From CAYONM01 sp964405325 (lineage in GTDB: Bacteria > Planctomycetota > UBA11346), in the NCBI GenBank assembly GCA_964405325.1, contig CAYONM010000069.1, positions 1 to 15,592 of the forward strand: DNA of 15,592 bases, read 5' to 3'. The notes under the pieces are model-generated. The model was given only the letters and a program-made list of their open reading frames with translations. It searched no databases and had not been told where the DNA came from. Of the stretch, positions 1 through 6,768 are shown piece after piece. Numbering within the stretch: the first letter of the stretch is position 1; each line of letters starts with the position of its first letter. The position numbers and the translations under genes were made by a program.

Positions 1-353
1 TGATGATTTGGCCAAAGGAACGGGGGGTCGATGGTCGTCCGGTGGAGCCCAGGCCAGAGGTAATGGACGATCTCGTTGCCAATACGGCGCAGGTGGCAAT
101 CTGGCGTGAACGATTGGCTGATCTCGGCTGGATCATGAAAGCGCTGAAGGAAGATATCGCCAAACGGGCAAACAAGGAAGACGGCTGTTCTGGTGCCTTC
201 TGGGAAGGCCGTTTCAAATCGGTGCCGCTGTTGGATCAGCAAGCCCTGCTGGTCTGTATGGCCTATGTCGATCTGAATCCAATTCGGGCCAAGATAGCTG
301 ATCGACCGGAACGGTCGCGCTATACGGGTGACAGCATTAGTGCATGGCAGTAA
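1..353 (+). pseudogene. Y1 (IS200/REP-type) transposase, 5' end outside window, apparent 3' truncation
   Basis: The frame is open from the window edge, so the start and the N-terminal catalytic HUH/Tyr half lie upstream. What is visible is the C-terminal half of the large bacterial Y1 transposase family (COG1943, related to REP-associated tyrosine transposases). It shows the diagnostic run around residues 60-70 (GAFWEGRFKS), then LLACMAYVDLNPIRA-like residues (here LLVCMAYVDLNPIRAKIAD). Family members normally continue past a TSIQ-type segment for up to about 100 more residues. Here the reading frame diverges after ERSRYT and stops at a TAA at 351-353, so the gene is probably 3'-truncated or frameshifted. 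These enzymes move single-stranded DNA hairpin elements. Family call is firm from the motifs; inactivity is inferred, since the 5' half is not visible. Confidence 0.8.
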
Positions 354-506
354 AAAAACCATAACCATCGGGGTGGCCTTTGCCTCGCACGGCCTCTGCG
401 ACGTTGTAGAACCATCGAAATGCCGTTGCCATTCCTTCGGAAGACCATGCGGTCCGCCCAGGGCCTTGCGTCGACCGCGATGCTGTGCCGCTCGACATGG
501 TTTGCT

Positions 507-1811
507 TTACAGCGCCTGATACAAAGCCTCGGCAATGATCATGCAGCCGGTTTCGGAGGGGTGCACGATGTCGGCGCCGTGGTTGCTGCCGAAGATGGCG
601 CCGGGGCGGTTCTGTAGCAGGGCCTGGAAACGGGTGTGTAGGTCGATCCAGCCGGCGTGGTATTTTTTGGCGATGCGCTCCCCGGCGGCAAGGTAGTCCG
701 GGAGTGCCTGCAGCACGCGGTGGCGATAGCTGAGGGGATTGCTTTCCTGGCTGAGGTAATAGGGCGACAGCAGTTGCATGCGGCAATCTGGTTGCTGTTC
801 GCGCAGGCGGTCGAGGAGTTCGTCGTAGATCGCCTCGTAGCTTGCAGGGCTGATGGGATCGGGACTTTGGCTGACGAAACGGTTGATGTCGTTGATGCCG
901 ATTTTCATCACCAGCTGGTCCGGCTTGTGCGCCAGGCAGTCTTCCTGCCAACGGAACTGCAGGTTGCGGATGGTGTGGCCGCCGATGCCGCTGTTGATCA
1001 GGTGCAGGCTGCGGGCCAGTTGGGGCTCGCGGGCGTGCAAGAGGGCCTGCCACAGGCGCATGTAGCCGGTGCCGTAGGGGGCCAGGCCGGGTTGCCGGTG
1101 GCCGGCGTCGGTGATGGAGTCGCCGATGAACAGGACGGTTTCGCCCGCCTGCAGGCGGGGTGTGGCCGGCTTGGTGCCGCCCAGGGCGCGATGGACCTGT
1201 TCCGCCAATAAAATGGAGCCTTCCTGGTTGGGGTGGGCTTCGTCTCCGCCGAGGGCCAGGGGGCCTTCGCTGCGCAGGACGCTTTCCAGACTCTCCTGGA
1301 CGGGGACGTAGTCGACGCCGTCCAGGGCTGCCGCTGCACCCAGGGCTTGGCGGTAGCCGGCGTGCAGGCGACGGATCTGACCGGTGTACCAAGCGGGATC
1401 GTCGTTCAGCGTCAGGTTGGGCGTGTCGACCAACAGGATGCGGGTTTCAGGTGAGTGCGCACGGGTGAAGCCCAGTAGCTCCTGCAGGGCCTGACCGAAG
1501 GATTCGGCGTCCATGCATTCACTGCCCTGGTTCTGTTGATGCCAGCAGTCCGCCAGGCCCAGGGTCAGGACCACCCAGGCGGGGCGGTGCCACAGTACGT
1601 CGTCGCTCCAGCGCTGGCGGCAGGTGTGCAAATGGTCGCCGGGCAGGGTCTGGTCGATCACCTGGCCCTGCCACTGGGGGTGCTCGGCCAGCAGCAGGTC
1701 GCGCAGACGACGGGCCCAGGCCGATCCCCGCGGCGCTTGCTGCTGGTCGCTTTCGCGGATTTCTTCACCGACGACAACAATGTTGTCGTTGTTTCCCAGG
1801 TCGAATGACAT
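507..1811 (-). CDS. Tandem two-domain SGNH/GDSL-family hydrolase, N-terminal domain degenerate
   Basis: A 434-residue protein made of two SGNH-fold modules. The C-terminal module (about residues 222-434) carries all four blocks: FIGDSITD with Ser232, NSGIGG around Gly275, GIND with Asn307, and DIVH with Asp414/His417. It should be an active esterase, lipase or carbohydrate deacetylase. The N-terminal module (about 10-210) has the same layout, but block I reads VVVGEEI (no Ser), block III reads GLAD (no Asn), while DEAH (Asp190/His193) is kept. It is probably a non-catalytic duplicate. No signal peptide is apparent, so a cytoplasmic location is likely. The start is fixed by a strong AAGGAG at 1818-1823, six bases upstream of the ATG. 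It is monocistronic as far as can be seen; the next gene upstream is 255 bp away on the same strand. The substrate cannot be told from sequence. Confidence 0.85.
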   Translation of the reverse strand: MSFDLGNNDNIVVVGEEIRESDQQQAPRGSAWARRLRDLLLAEHPQWQGQVIDQTLPGDHLHTCRQRWSDDVLWHRPAWVVLTLGLADCWHQQNQGSECMDAESFGQALQELLGFTRAHSPETRILLVDTPNLTLNDDPAWYTGQIRRLHAGYRQALGAAAALDGVDYVPVQESLESVLRSEGPLALGGDEAHPNQEGSILLAEQVHRALGGTKPATPRLQAGETVLFIGDSITDAGHRQPGLAPYGTGYMRLWQALLHAREPQLARSLHLINSGIGGHTIRNLQFRWQEDCLAHKPDQLVMKIGINDINRFVSQSPDPISPASYEAIYDELLDRLREQQPDCRMQLLSPYYLSQESNPLSYRHRVLQALPDYLAAGERIAKKYHAGWIDLHTRFQALLQNRPGAIFGSNHGADIVHPSETGCMIIAEALYQAL

Positions 1812-1870
1812 AATGTGCTCCTTAGTTGTTCCGTCAGAGGGGGCTCACGCCGACTCACTCGAGCGGCAAG

Positions 1871-1928
1871 CGGCCATTTTTCTGGCCGTTCGGCGCTCTC
1901 CGCCGGTCCGGTTCGGACTTTGGCGCCG
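1871..1928 (-). other. Two consecutive stem-loops between Mpv17-like and SGNH genes
   Basis: The 255-bp gap 1812-2066 holds no supported gene. It contains a perfect 6-bp stem CGGCCA/TGGCCG (1871-1876 with 1883-1888, six-base A/T loop). Next to it is a nested structure with outer stem CGGCGC/GCGCCG (1891-1896 with 1923-1928) and inner stem GTCCG/CGGAC (1906-1910 with 1914-1918). On the minus strand they lie downstream of the Mpv17-like gene and upstream of the SGNH hydrolase. They could terminate the former or form the leader of the latter. No T-tract follows, so a classical intrinsic terminator is not supported. Confidence 0.35.
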
Positions 1929-2066
1929 CATTTGCAGCTTGAGCAGGCCCTTCGCAGGTCCCGTGCTCCTCGCTCCGCAGTGGTTGTATCTGGCCAAGCC
2001 GGGAGCCAAAGTGGCCTTGCGGTGAGATGCTGTCGACTGAAGACGGCATCGCGCAGGCAACCCTCG

Positions 2067-2738
2067 TCAGGATTCAGCTGTGCCGCGCGCCAGCACCGCT
2101 ACCAACAGGCTCCACATGCACAGGATTAGGTTCTGGATTGGCAGCTGCAAGGGGGTGGGCAGGCAGTAGATGATTGCCACCGTGGGTATCCACACCCCCC
2201 AGTTGGCGATCAGGGTCGGCAGGTAGCGCTTCTGGTACCAGCTGCTCTCGCGCAGGCGGCGCCAGGGACGGGATTCGCCCTCAATCAGGCCGTAGCCGAT
2301 CACCATGGTGGTGACCGCCCAAATGGGGACGTAGATGAATTGGTCTACCAGAACCTTGGTACTGACCGTTAGCAGGTCCGTGTGGGCGCCGAACAGATAA
2401 GCCTGAGCATCGTAGAGGGCGTTGACCTCCAGGCCTTTCAGGCCCCAGAACAGGGTCAGGCCCGGTAGGTAGCGCAGGGCCGCTGGTTCTTTCAGTCCGA
2501 AGCAGCGGACCAGGGCTGGGATAGTGCCGCCGAAGATGGCGGTGGAGACGGCGGCAAAGCGATACGAGCAGCTGTCCTTGAGTTCGGCCAGGGCCTGGAG
2601 GGTCTGCCGGCTGTGTGGTTCGAACAACCACAGCAGGAGGACTGCCAGGGCCAGAGTCTGGATGATCAGGCCGGGGATCAGGTTGCGCTTGGCGGCGAGT
2701 AGCCCCTGACGCAGGGCAAAGGCGAGTGGGGTGGACAT
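2067..2738 (-). CDS. Mpv17/PMP22-like integral membrane protein
   Basis: A 223-residue, strongly hydrophobic protein with about four to five membrane segments (roughly residues 22-40, 61-78, 90-103, 134-152, 176-215). Its C-terminal half resembles the Mpv17/PMP22 family of small organellar and bacterial membrane proteins. There is KVLVDQFIYVPIW (128-140), then KRYLP, a conserved Asn179-Trp180, TrpIlePro at 183-185, a Pro in the following loop, and a Trp209 in the last helix. These match the family pattern of a K/W-WP-N-P-R-W signature. Family function is unsettled (proposed small-solute or nucleotide pathway channels). It is the last gene of a minus-strand operon, starting 27 bp after the AMMECR1-domain gene ends. 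No clear Shine-Dalgarno site precedes its ATG, which suggests translational coupling. The family assignment is by eye and moderate. Confidence 0.6.
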   Translation of the reverse strand: MSTPLAFALRQGLLAAKRNLIPGLIIQTLALAVLLLWLFEPHSRQTLQALAELKDSCSYRFAAVSTAIFGGTIPALVRCFGLKEPAALRYLPGLTLFWGLKGLEVNALYDAQAYLFGAHTDLLTVSTKVLVDQFIYVPIWAVTTMVIGYGLIEGESRPWRRLRESSWYQKRYLPTLIANWGVWIPTVAIIYCLPTPLQLPIQNLILCMWSLLVAVLARGTAES

Positions 2739-2765
2739 CTGCGCCGAATGCTTGCTGTCCGGGGG

Positions 2766-3362
2766 CTAGGGCAAGAACAGCTTCATGGCCGAGCCGATTT
2801 CCCAGGCCTCGAATAGGTCCAATTCGCAGTCGGAGGCCTGCCAGGCATTACTGGCAATACCGGCTTTGGCGCAGGCCTGCTGCAAGAAGGTGACCGAATC
2901 CCAGCCCTGCTCGCGGCCGACGGCTGGCAGCAAGAGGCCGGCTGCCGGCCCCTGCCGGACCATCAATCCATGCCGGCCGACACTCACCGCCTGCGCGCGC
3001 GAGTGGGTAGCTACCTCGCAAGGCTGCCAGCGATGCAACAGGTGGATGTCCAGGCGCAGCTCAGGCATCTCCTGGCTACTGACCGGGGTGAAACGTGGGT
3101 CGTCGCAGGCAGCTCGCCAGGCGGCCCGCTCCAGACAGGTGGGCAGGGCGTGTGGGCCGCTAATCATGCCACAGCAGGAGCGCAGTTCCTTGCCTTTGTG
3201 CAGGCTGACGAAGACCCCGTCCACCTGCCAGTTCTGCATGTCGCCTAGATCTGGCGAGCTGAGCGTATGTCGCCGGATCGCTCGGCTGATGAGGATGGCG
3301 GTGGCCTGCAGGATCGTGTTTTTCTGATGCTCATCGAGTTTGGGAATCTGGCATCGGACCAT
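2766..3362 (-). CDS. amrA: AmmeMemoRadiSam system protein A (AMMECR1 domain)
   Basis: A 198-residue AMMECR1-domain protein. The signature block is at residues 60-65, LRSCCG, where the family normally has LRGCIG; it is preceded by GVFVSLHKGKE and followed by the conserved ERAAWRAACDDPRF segment. The usual C-terminal block (QGWDSVTFLQQACAKAG) is also present. The start chosen is the ATG at 3362, preceded by GGAG with a six-base spacer. The frame stays open further upstream to 3512, but that stretch would overlap the end of the radical SAM gene and has no family similarity. The gene follows the radical SAM gene by 62 bp on the same strand. The trio A/B/radical SAM is conserved across bacteria and archaea; its reaction is not established. 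Gene symbol used here is the informal system name. Confidence 0.88.
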   Translation of the reverse strand: MVRCQIPKLDEHQKNTILQATAILISRAIRRHTLSSPDLGDMQNWQVDGVFVSLHKGKELRSCCGMISGPHALPTCLERAAWRAACDDPRFTPVSSQEMPELRLDIHLLHRWQPCEVATHSRAQAVSVGRHGLMVRQGPAAGLLLPAVGREQGWDSVTFLQQACAKAGIASNAWQASDCELDLFEAWEIGSAMKLFLP

Positions 3363-3424
3363 AGCACGCTCCAAGATACGGAGTGTGCCAGCCGTTTGCC
3401 GCGGCAGCAAGTATTGGCATAACC

Positions 3425-4531
3425 TCAATCGGGAGCAGGTGATACGGGAAGGCGCTTGCGGCCCCAGTTGCCGGGTTCTGATGCCAAGCGTCCGGGGAGT
3501 TGGTATTGGCACTGTCGGCAGCGTCCGGCCGGGTCCAGATTCCAGGTGGTCAGCTCATACCAGTCGCGTCCGATCAGGCAGGCGCCGCAGTCCGGACACC
3601 AGGTGCTGTCGTGCTGCTGATCGTGCACATTGCCCAGGTAGACGAAGCGCAGGCCGACTGCCTTGGCGATGTCGTGGGCCCGCTGCAGGGTGGCCATGGG
3701 GGTGGCGGGCAGGTGCTGCATGCGGCCATCGGGCTGGAAGGCTGAGAAGTGGAGCGGTACGTTCGGGTGGAGCTCATCATGGATGAAGCGGCACAGCTCG
3801 TGCAGTTCCGCAGCGCTGTCGTTCAAGCCGGGGATCAGCAGCGTGGTGATTTCCAGCCAGGCCCCCGACTCGTGCACCAGATGTCGGAGGGTGGCCAGAA
3901 CCGGGGCCAGGTGCTGGCCGCACCATTTGCGGTAGAAGTCATCACGGAAGGATTTCAGGTCGACATTGGCGGCGTCCATGCTGGCGAAAAGATCGCGTCG
4001 CGCCGGGCCATCGATGATGCCAGCGGTCACCGCGACATTGGCCAGACCTTTTTGCCGGCAGGCCTGGGCTGTATCGATGGCGTAGTCGAGGAAGACCACC
4101 GGATCGTTGTAGGTGTAGGCCACCGAGCGGCAGTGATGAGCGGCAGCCGTGGTGGCTATGGCTTTCGGGCTGGCGGGCTGCAGGTAGCGGTCCAGCTGGC
4201 GGGCATGGCTGATGTCCCAGTTCTGGCAGAAACGGCAGGCGAGGTTGCAACCAACGGTGCCGAAACTCAGCACCGGCGTGCCGGGGAGAAAGTGGAACAG
4301 TGGTTTCTTTTCAATGGGGTCGATGCACAGGCCGCTGGCTCGGCCATAGGTCCGTTGCCGTAGGCCGTGTTCGTCGGCCTGGTAGGCGAAGCAGAAGCCG
4401 TGCTGGTTTGCCCGTAGTCGGCAATGGCGCGGGCAGACCTCGCATTCCAGGCGGCCATCGGGTAGCCGCTTGGCGTAGGTCAGGTAGTGGGGTCCGGATC
4501 CGTCCATTGCTCGTGCTGGCGACATGCTCAT
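3425..4531 (-). CDS. amrS: AmmeMemoRadiSam system radical SAM enzyme
   Basis: A 368-residue radical SAM protein. The [4Fe-4S]/SAM motif CxxxCxxC is at Cys95, Cys99 and Cys102 (GCNLACRFCQNW). An N-terminal cysteine cluster (Cys30, 33, 37, 47; ECEVCPRHCRLR) and a C-terminal zinc-ribbon-like pair of CxxC motifs (Cys312/315 and 338/341) are both typical of this PflA-related subfamily. Other family segments seen are SYKPW-free YTYNDPVVFLDYA, NVDLKSF and TTLLIPGLND. The start at 4531 is preferred because GGTGAT sits four bases upstream, matching the 16S 3' end. An upstream GTG at 4540 and ATGs at 4525 and 4507 are alternatives. It is the first gene of the minus-strand operon and lies 49 bp from the divergent Memo-like gene. 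The substrate is unknown. Confidence 0.92.
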   Translation of the reverse strand: MSMSPARAMDGSGPHYLTYAKRLPDGRLECEVCPRHCRLRANQHGFCFAYQADEHGLRQRTYGRASGLCIDPIEKKPLFHFLPGTPVLSFGTVGCNLACRFCQNWDISHARQLDRYLQPASPKAIATTAAAHHCRSVAYTYNDPVVFLDYAIDTAQACRQKGLANVAVTAGIIDGPARRDLFASMDAANVDLKSFRDDFYRKWCGQHLAPVLATLRHLVHESGAWLEITTLLIPGLNDSAAELHELCRFIHDELHPNVPLHFSAFQPDGRMQHLPATPMATLQRAHDIAKAVGLRFVYLGNVHDQQHDSTWCPDCGACLIGRDWYELTTWNLDPAGRCRQCQYQLPGRLASEPGNWGRKRLPVSPAPD

Positions 4532-4580
4532 GATTATCACCGGTTCTCGATCCTGGTCACGGAAAACAAGCGGGGAAGAT
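4532..4580. promoter_or_regulatory. Divergent intergenic region between radical SAM and Memo-like genes
   Basis: Only 49 bp separates the chosen starts of the two divergent AmmeMemoRadiSam genes. Both ribosome binding sites lie inside it: GGTGAT for the minus gene and GGGGA at 4573-4577 for the plus gene. Any promoters must therefore overlap each other or the coding starts, implying coupled control of the two arms. I see no convincing -35/-10 pair. Confidence 0.4.
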
Positions 4581-5360
4581 ATGAGCGGGGTACGGCAGGC
4601 GGCTGTGGCCGGGACTTTCTATAGCAATGATCCAGGGCGCCTGGCGGCCCAGATCGACAAGTGGCTGGCTGCGGTACCGCTGATCTGCGAGCCCTGCAAG
4701 GTGCTGATTGTGCCCCATGCCGGCTATCAGTTTTCAGCTGCGGTTGCCGCCAGCGCCTACGCGTGCCTGCGTGCCGACTGGGCCAGACGCGTGCGGCACG
4801 TGGTACTGGTGGGTCCGGCGCATCGGCAGCCGATCATCGGCTTGGCGCTTCCGGGCTGTGATGAAATGGACACGCCGCTGGGTCCGGTGGCGGTGGATCT
4901 CGAACGCGCTGCTGGCCTGCTGGCACATCCCCTGATCTGCATCGACGCCGTTGCCCATCGTTACGAGCACAGTCTGGAAGTGCAGTTGCCGTTTCTGCAG
5001 CGTTTATTGCCGGGGGTGCCGGTGTTGCCGCTGCTGGTCGGGCACTGCCAGCCAGAGGAGGTTGCCGCGATACTGGAGGAGTGCTGGGGTGATAATGACA
5101 CGCTTATTGTCGTCAGCAGCGATCTGAGTCACTTCCTGTCGTATGAGCAAGCGCAGCAGCTCGATGCGCAGACCATCACCAGCATCGAGCAGGGGCGCTA
5201 CCAGCAGCTGGATGGCGAGCACGCCTGCGGCTATCTGCCCATCGCCGGTTTACTGGCCAACCAGCAGGCGCCGGCGATGCACTGCGTCGACCGCTGCAAT
5301 TCCGGTGATGCCTCTGGCGACCACAGCCGGGTGGTCGGCTATGCGGCTTTTGTCGGGTGA
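4581..5360 (+). CDS. amrB: AmmeMemoRadiSam system protein B (Memo-like)
   Basis: A 259-residue Memo-family protein, related in fold to LigB-type class III extradiol dioxygenases. Conserved positions equivalent to the human MEMO1 metal pocket are all present: PHAGY with His46, GPAH with His81, SSDLSH with Asp181 and His184, and CGYLPI with Cys216. The conserved EHSLEVQLPF (about 130-139) and a C-terminal SGDASGDHSRVVGYAAF-type block are also seen. The start at 4581 follows GGGGAAGAT; the frame is open back to 4524, but that part would overlap the divergent radical SAM start. Human MEMO1 has been linked to copper/iron handling and redox; whether bacterial Memo proteins do the same is unproven. 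It is divergent from, but functionally grouped with, the radical SAM and AMMECR1 genes. Confidence 0.92.
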   Translation: MSGVRQAAVAGTFYSNDPGRLAAQIDKWLAAVPLICEPCKVLIVPHAGYQFSAAVAASAYACLRADWARRVRHVVLVGPAHRQPIIGLALPGCDEMDTPLGPVAVDLERAAGLLAHPLICIDAVAHRYEHSLEVQLPFLQRLLPGVPVLPLLVGHCQPEEVAAILEECWGDNDTLIVVSSDLSHFLSYEQAQQLDAQTITSIEQGRYQQLDGEHACGYLPIAGLLANQQAPAMHCVDRCNSGDASGDHSRVVGYAAFVG

Positions 5361-5382
5361 GTATCACTGAGGTATCACTGAG
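5361..5382 (+). repeat. Perfect tandem 11-bp repeat
   Basis: GTATCACTGAG occurs twice without a spacer (5361-5371 and 5372-5382), directly after the Memo-like stop codon. It is probably a local slippage duplication. No function can be assigned. Confidence 0.75.
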
Positions 5383-5411
5383 ACTTCTCGCAGCGAGGCA
5401 GACATTCGGGT

Positions 5412-5432
5412 GGCGCTAGATTGAAAAGCGCC
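5412..5432 (+). terminator. Possible terminator of the Memo-like gene
   Basis: The perfect 6-bp stem GGCGCT/AGCGCC (5412-5417 with 5427-5432) has a nine-base loop and is followed by a pyrimidine-rich run (TTCCCTTC). It lies 51 bp past the stop codon. The stem is short and the T-run is broken, so this is a weak candidate. Confidence 0.3.
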
Positions 5433-5434
5433 TT

Positions 5435-5489
5435 CCCTTCGTGCTTCCGTGGTAAATATAACCGAATAATCCATGGAGACACAAAGGGG
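5435..5489. repeat. Long imperfect inverted repeat, likely dispersed intergenic element
   Basis: The left arm CCCTTCGTGCTTCCGTGG (5435-5452) pairs with CCATGGAGACACAAAGGG (from 5471), leaving an 18-base, A/T-rich centre (5453-5470). The arms differ only by two transition mismatches and a one-base shift. The sequence of the arms (CTTTGTGTCTCCATGG type) resembles a repeat family I have seen widely in intergenic regions of environmental bacterial genomes; this recognition is from memory and unchecked. It is transcript-neutral between two convergent gene ends. Confidence 0.6.
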
Positions 5490-5524
5490 CTTATGCTTGG
5501 CCTGCATTGGCGTCTGACGCCTCG

Positions 5525-6676
5525 TCAGGCGTGGCTTGCGCCAACCGCGGCGTCGCGTACCCGCAGCATTTCCTCGGCAGCGGCGCGGCTGCCGCAGGCG
5601 CTGCTGATGTGGAAGTATCGACTGGGAAAGCGCTCGAATAGCGCTTGGAGTTTTTCCGGACTACCGCCGCCGACGTAAATGCGTTTGCCGGCGTCGATTA
5701 TTTTTGTGTAGAATTCGTCCCAGCAGGGGTCGGTGCCGCCGGGATTGCCGGCTCCGGTCACCCATTGGATGCCGTGTAGGCCGGTTTGCAGCAGGTGGTC
5801 CACGTGCGGCAGTTCGCCGGGTCCGTCCAGGTGAAACACCACCCGCTTGTCGAATCGCTCGCACTCGTAATTGATCTCGGGTAGGACAAAGCGCTCGAAC
5901 ATGGCGGGCGAGATGAGTGCGGAGAAATCACAGCCGGAAACCCGCATGGGCTTGGCTGAGATCCAGCGCATGCATTCGGTCGATGCGCCGTGATTGCCCG
6001 GGCGGATGATCGCATCCAGTTGATCGTAACAATAATACAGAATATCGTGCATGGTGTCGCGTGCGCTTTCGACCAGTTCCGGTTCGTCGATCAGGTCGTA
6101 GCACAAGTCCTCGTTGCCGTGCAGGCTGGAGAGCAGATCCATGGGCCAGCCGATATCCGGCATGGCGATGACATATCGGTCCTGTAGGCGTGCGCACAAG
6201 CGGCGGGGGGTTTCCAGCATCAAATCCCACCAGGGCGAGAGTTGGTCCGTGGTGACGGCGGCGATGCGCTCCAGCTCCCAGGGTTGCGGCGGCTCCAGCC
6301 AAATGGTGCTGTCCTTGAATTCGCTGTGGCCGCTGACCCCGGCTGCGACGCAGCCGGGGCCGAAGCCCGGCAGCAGGAAGCTGTAGCCCTCGGCCAAGTG
6401 GCCGGTGTGCTCGGCATACGAGGCCAGAAGGTCGATGCTCTCATCGATTCGGCTCCAATCGCCGGTGGTGGCAACGTGCTCCAGGGCCTGACCGATCACC
6501 AGTTCCTGCTGCCAGTTGCTCCAACCCTTGGTGATGGCGGGAGCCATCCAGTTTTTGGCCACGCTCTTATAGCTGAAATCCGATTCCGGGTAGATCAGGT
6601 ACATTTCGGCGCGGTCGTTTTGCTTGGTCCAGAATTGCTCCGCTGAGTGCAGGACGCTGGGTAGGTTCTCGAGCAT
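5525..6676 (-). CDS. Uroporphyrinogen decarboxylase-like (URO-D/MtaA superfamily) protein
   Basis: A 383-residue cytoplasmic TIM-barrel protein of the URO-D superfamily, which includes HemE and corrinoid methyltransferases such as MtaA and CmuA. Recognisable are MPDIGWPMDLLSSLHG (172-187), the C-terminal FHLDGPGELPHVD (281-293) and GIQWVTGAGNP, and a late HISSACGS (356-363). MtaA-type enzymes bind zinc with an H-x-C pair and a distant Cys. Here the equivalent positions read His282-x-Asp284 and Cys361, so a metal site with altered ligands is possible. It is too divergent to be the haem enzyme HemE. The start follows AGGAGA six bases upstream. It is divergent from an AraC regulator, which probably controls it. 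The substrate is unknown; a methyl-transfer or other C1 role is inference. Confidence 0.7.
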   Translation of the reverse strand: MLENLPSVLHSAEQFWTKQNDRAEMYLIYPESDFSYKSVAKNWMAPAITKGWSNWQQELVIGQALEHVATTGDWSRIDESIDLLASYAEHTGHLAEGYSFLLPGFGPGCVAAGVSGHSEFKDSTIWLEPPQPWELERIAAVTTDQLSPWWDLMLETPRRLCARLQDRYVIAMPDIGWPMDLLSSLHGNEDLCYDLIDEPELVESARDTMHDILYYCYDQLDAIIRPGNHGASTECMRWISAKPMRVSGCDFSALISPAMFERFVLPEINYECERFDKRVVFHLDGPGELPHVDHLLQTGLHGIQWVTGAGNPGGTDPCWDEFYTKIIDAGKRIYVGGGSPEKLQALFERFPSRYFHISSACGSRAAAEEMLRVRDAAVGASHA

Positions 6677-6768
6677 GGGCTTCTCCTGTGGATACGACTG
6701 GCATGGTAGCGTATGGTCGGCAGCGACTCTGGGCTGTTCTTGCTAGTAACTGCTCCTATTTTGTCGCG
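6677..6768. promoter_or_regulatory. Divergent promoter region of URO-D-like and AraC genes
   Basis: The 92-bp gap between the two divergent starts should hold both promoters. ATGGT is repeated at 6703-6707 and 6713-6717, ten bases apart (one helical turn), in the same orientation, as expected for an AraC-family operator half-site pair. This is a weak candidate because the repeat is only five bases. The GGAGA of the minus gene lies at its left edge. No good -35/-10 hexamers stand out. Confidence 0.35.

Noticed and set aside
337..1392. A 351-codon open frame on the minus strand across most of the SGNH hydrolase
   Set aside because: Its composition (Pro/Arg/His-rich) is that of an out-of-frame reading of the GC-rich SGNH gene, which has all family motifs and a strong ribosome site.
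3363..3512. An upstream extension of the AMMECR1 gene
   Set aside because: It overlaps the radical SAM 3' end, has no family similarity, and the ATG at 3362 has a good GGAG.
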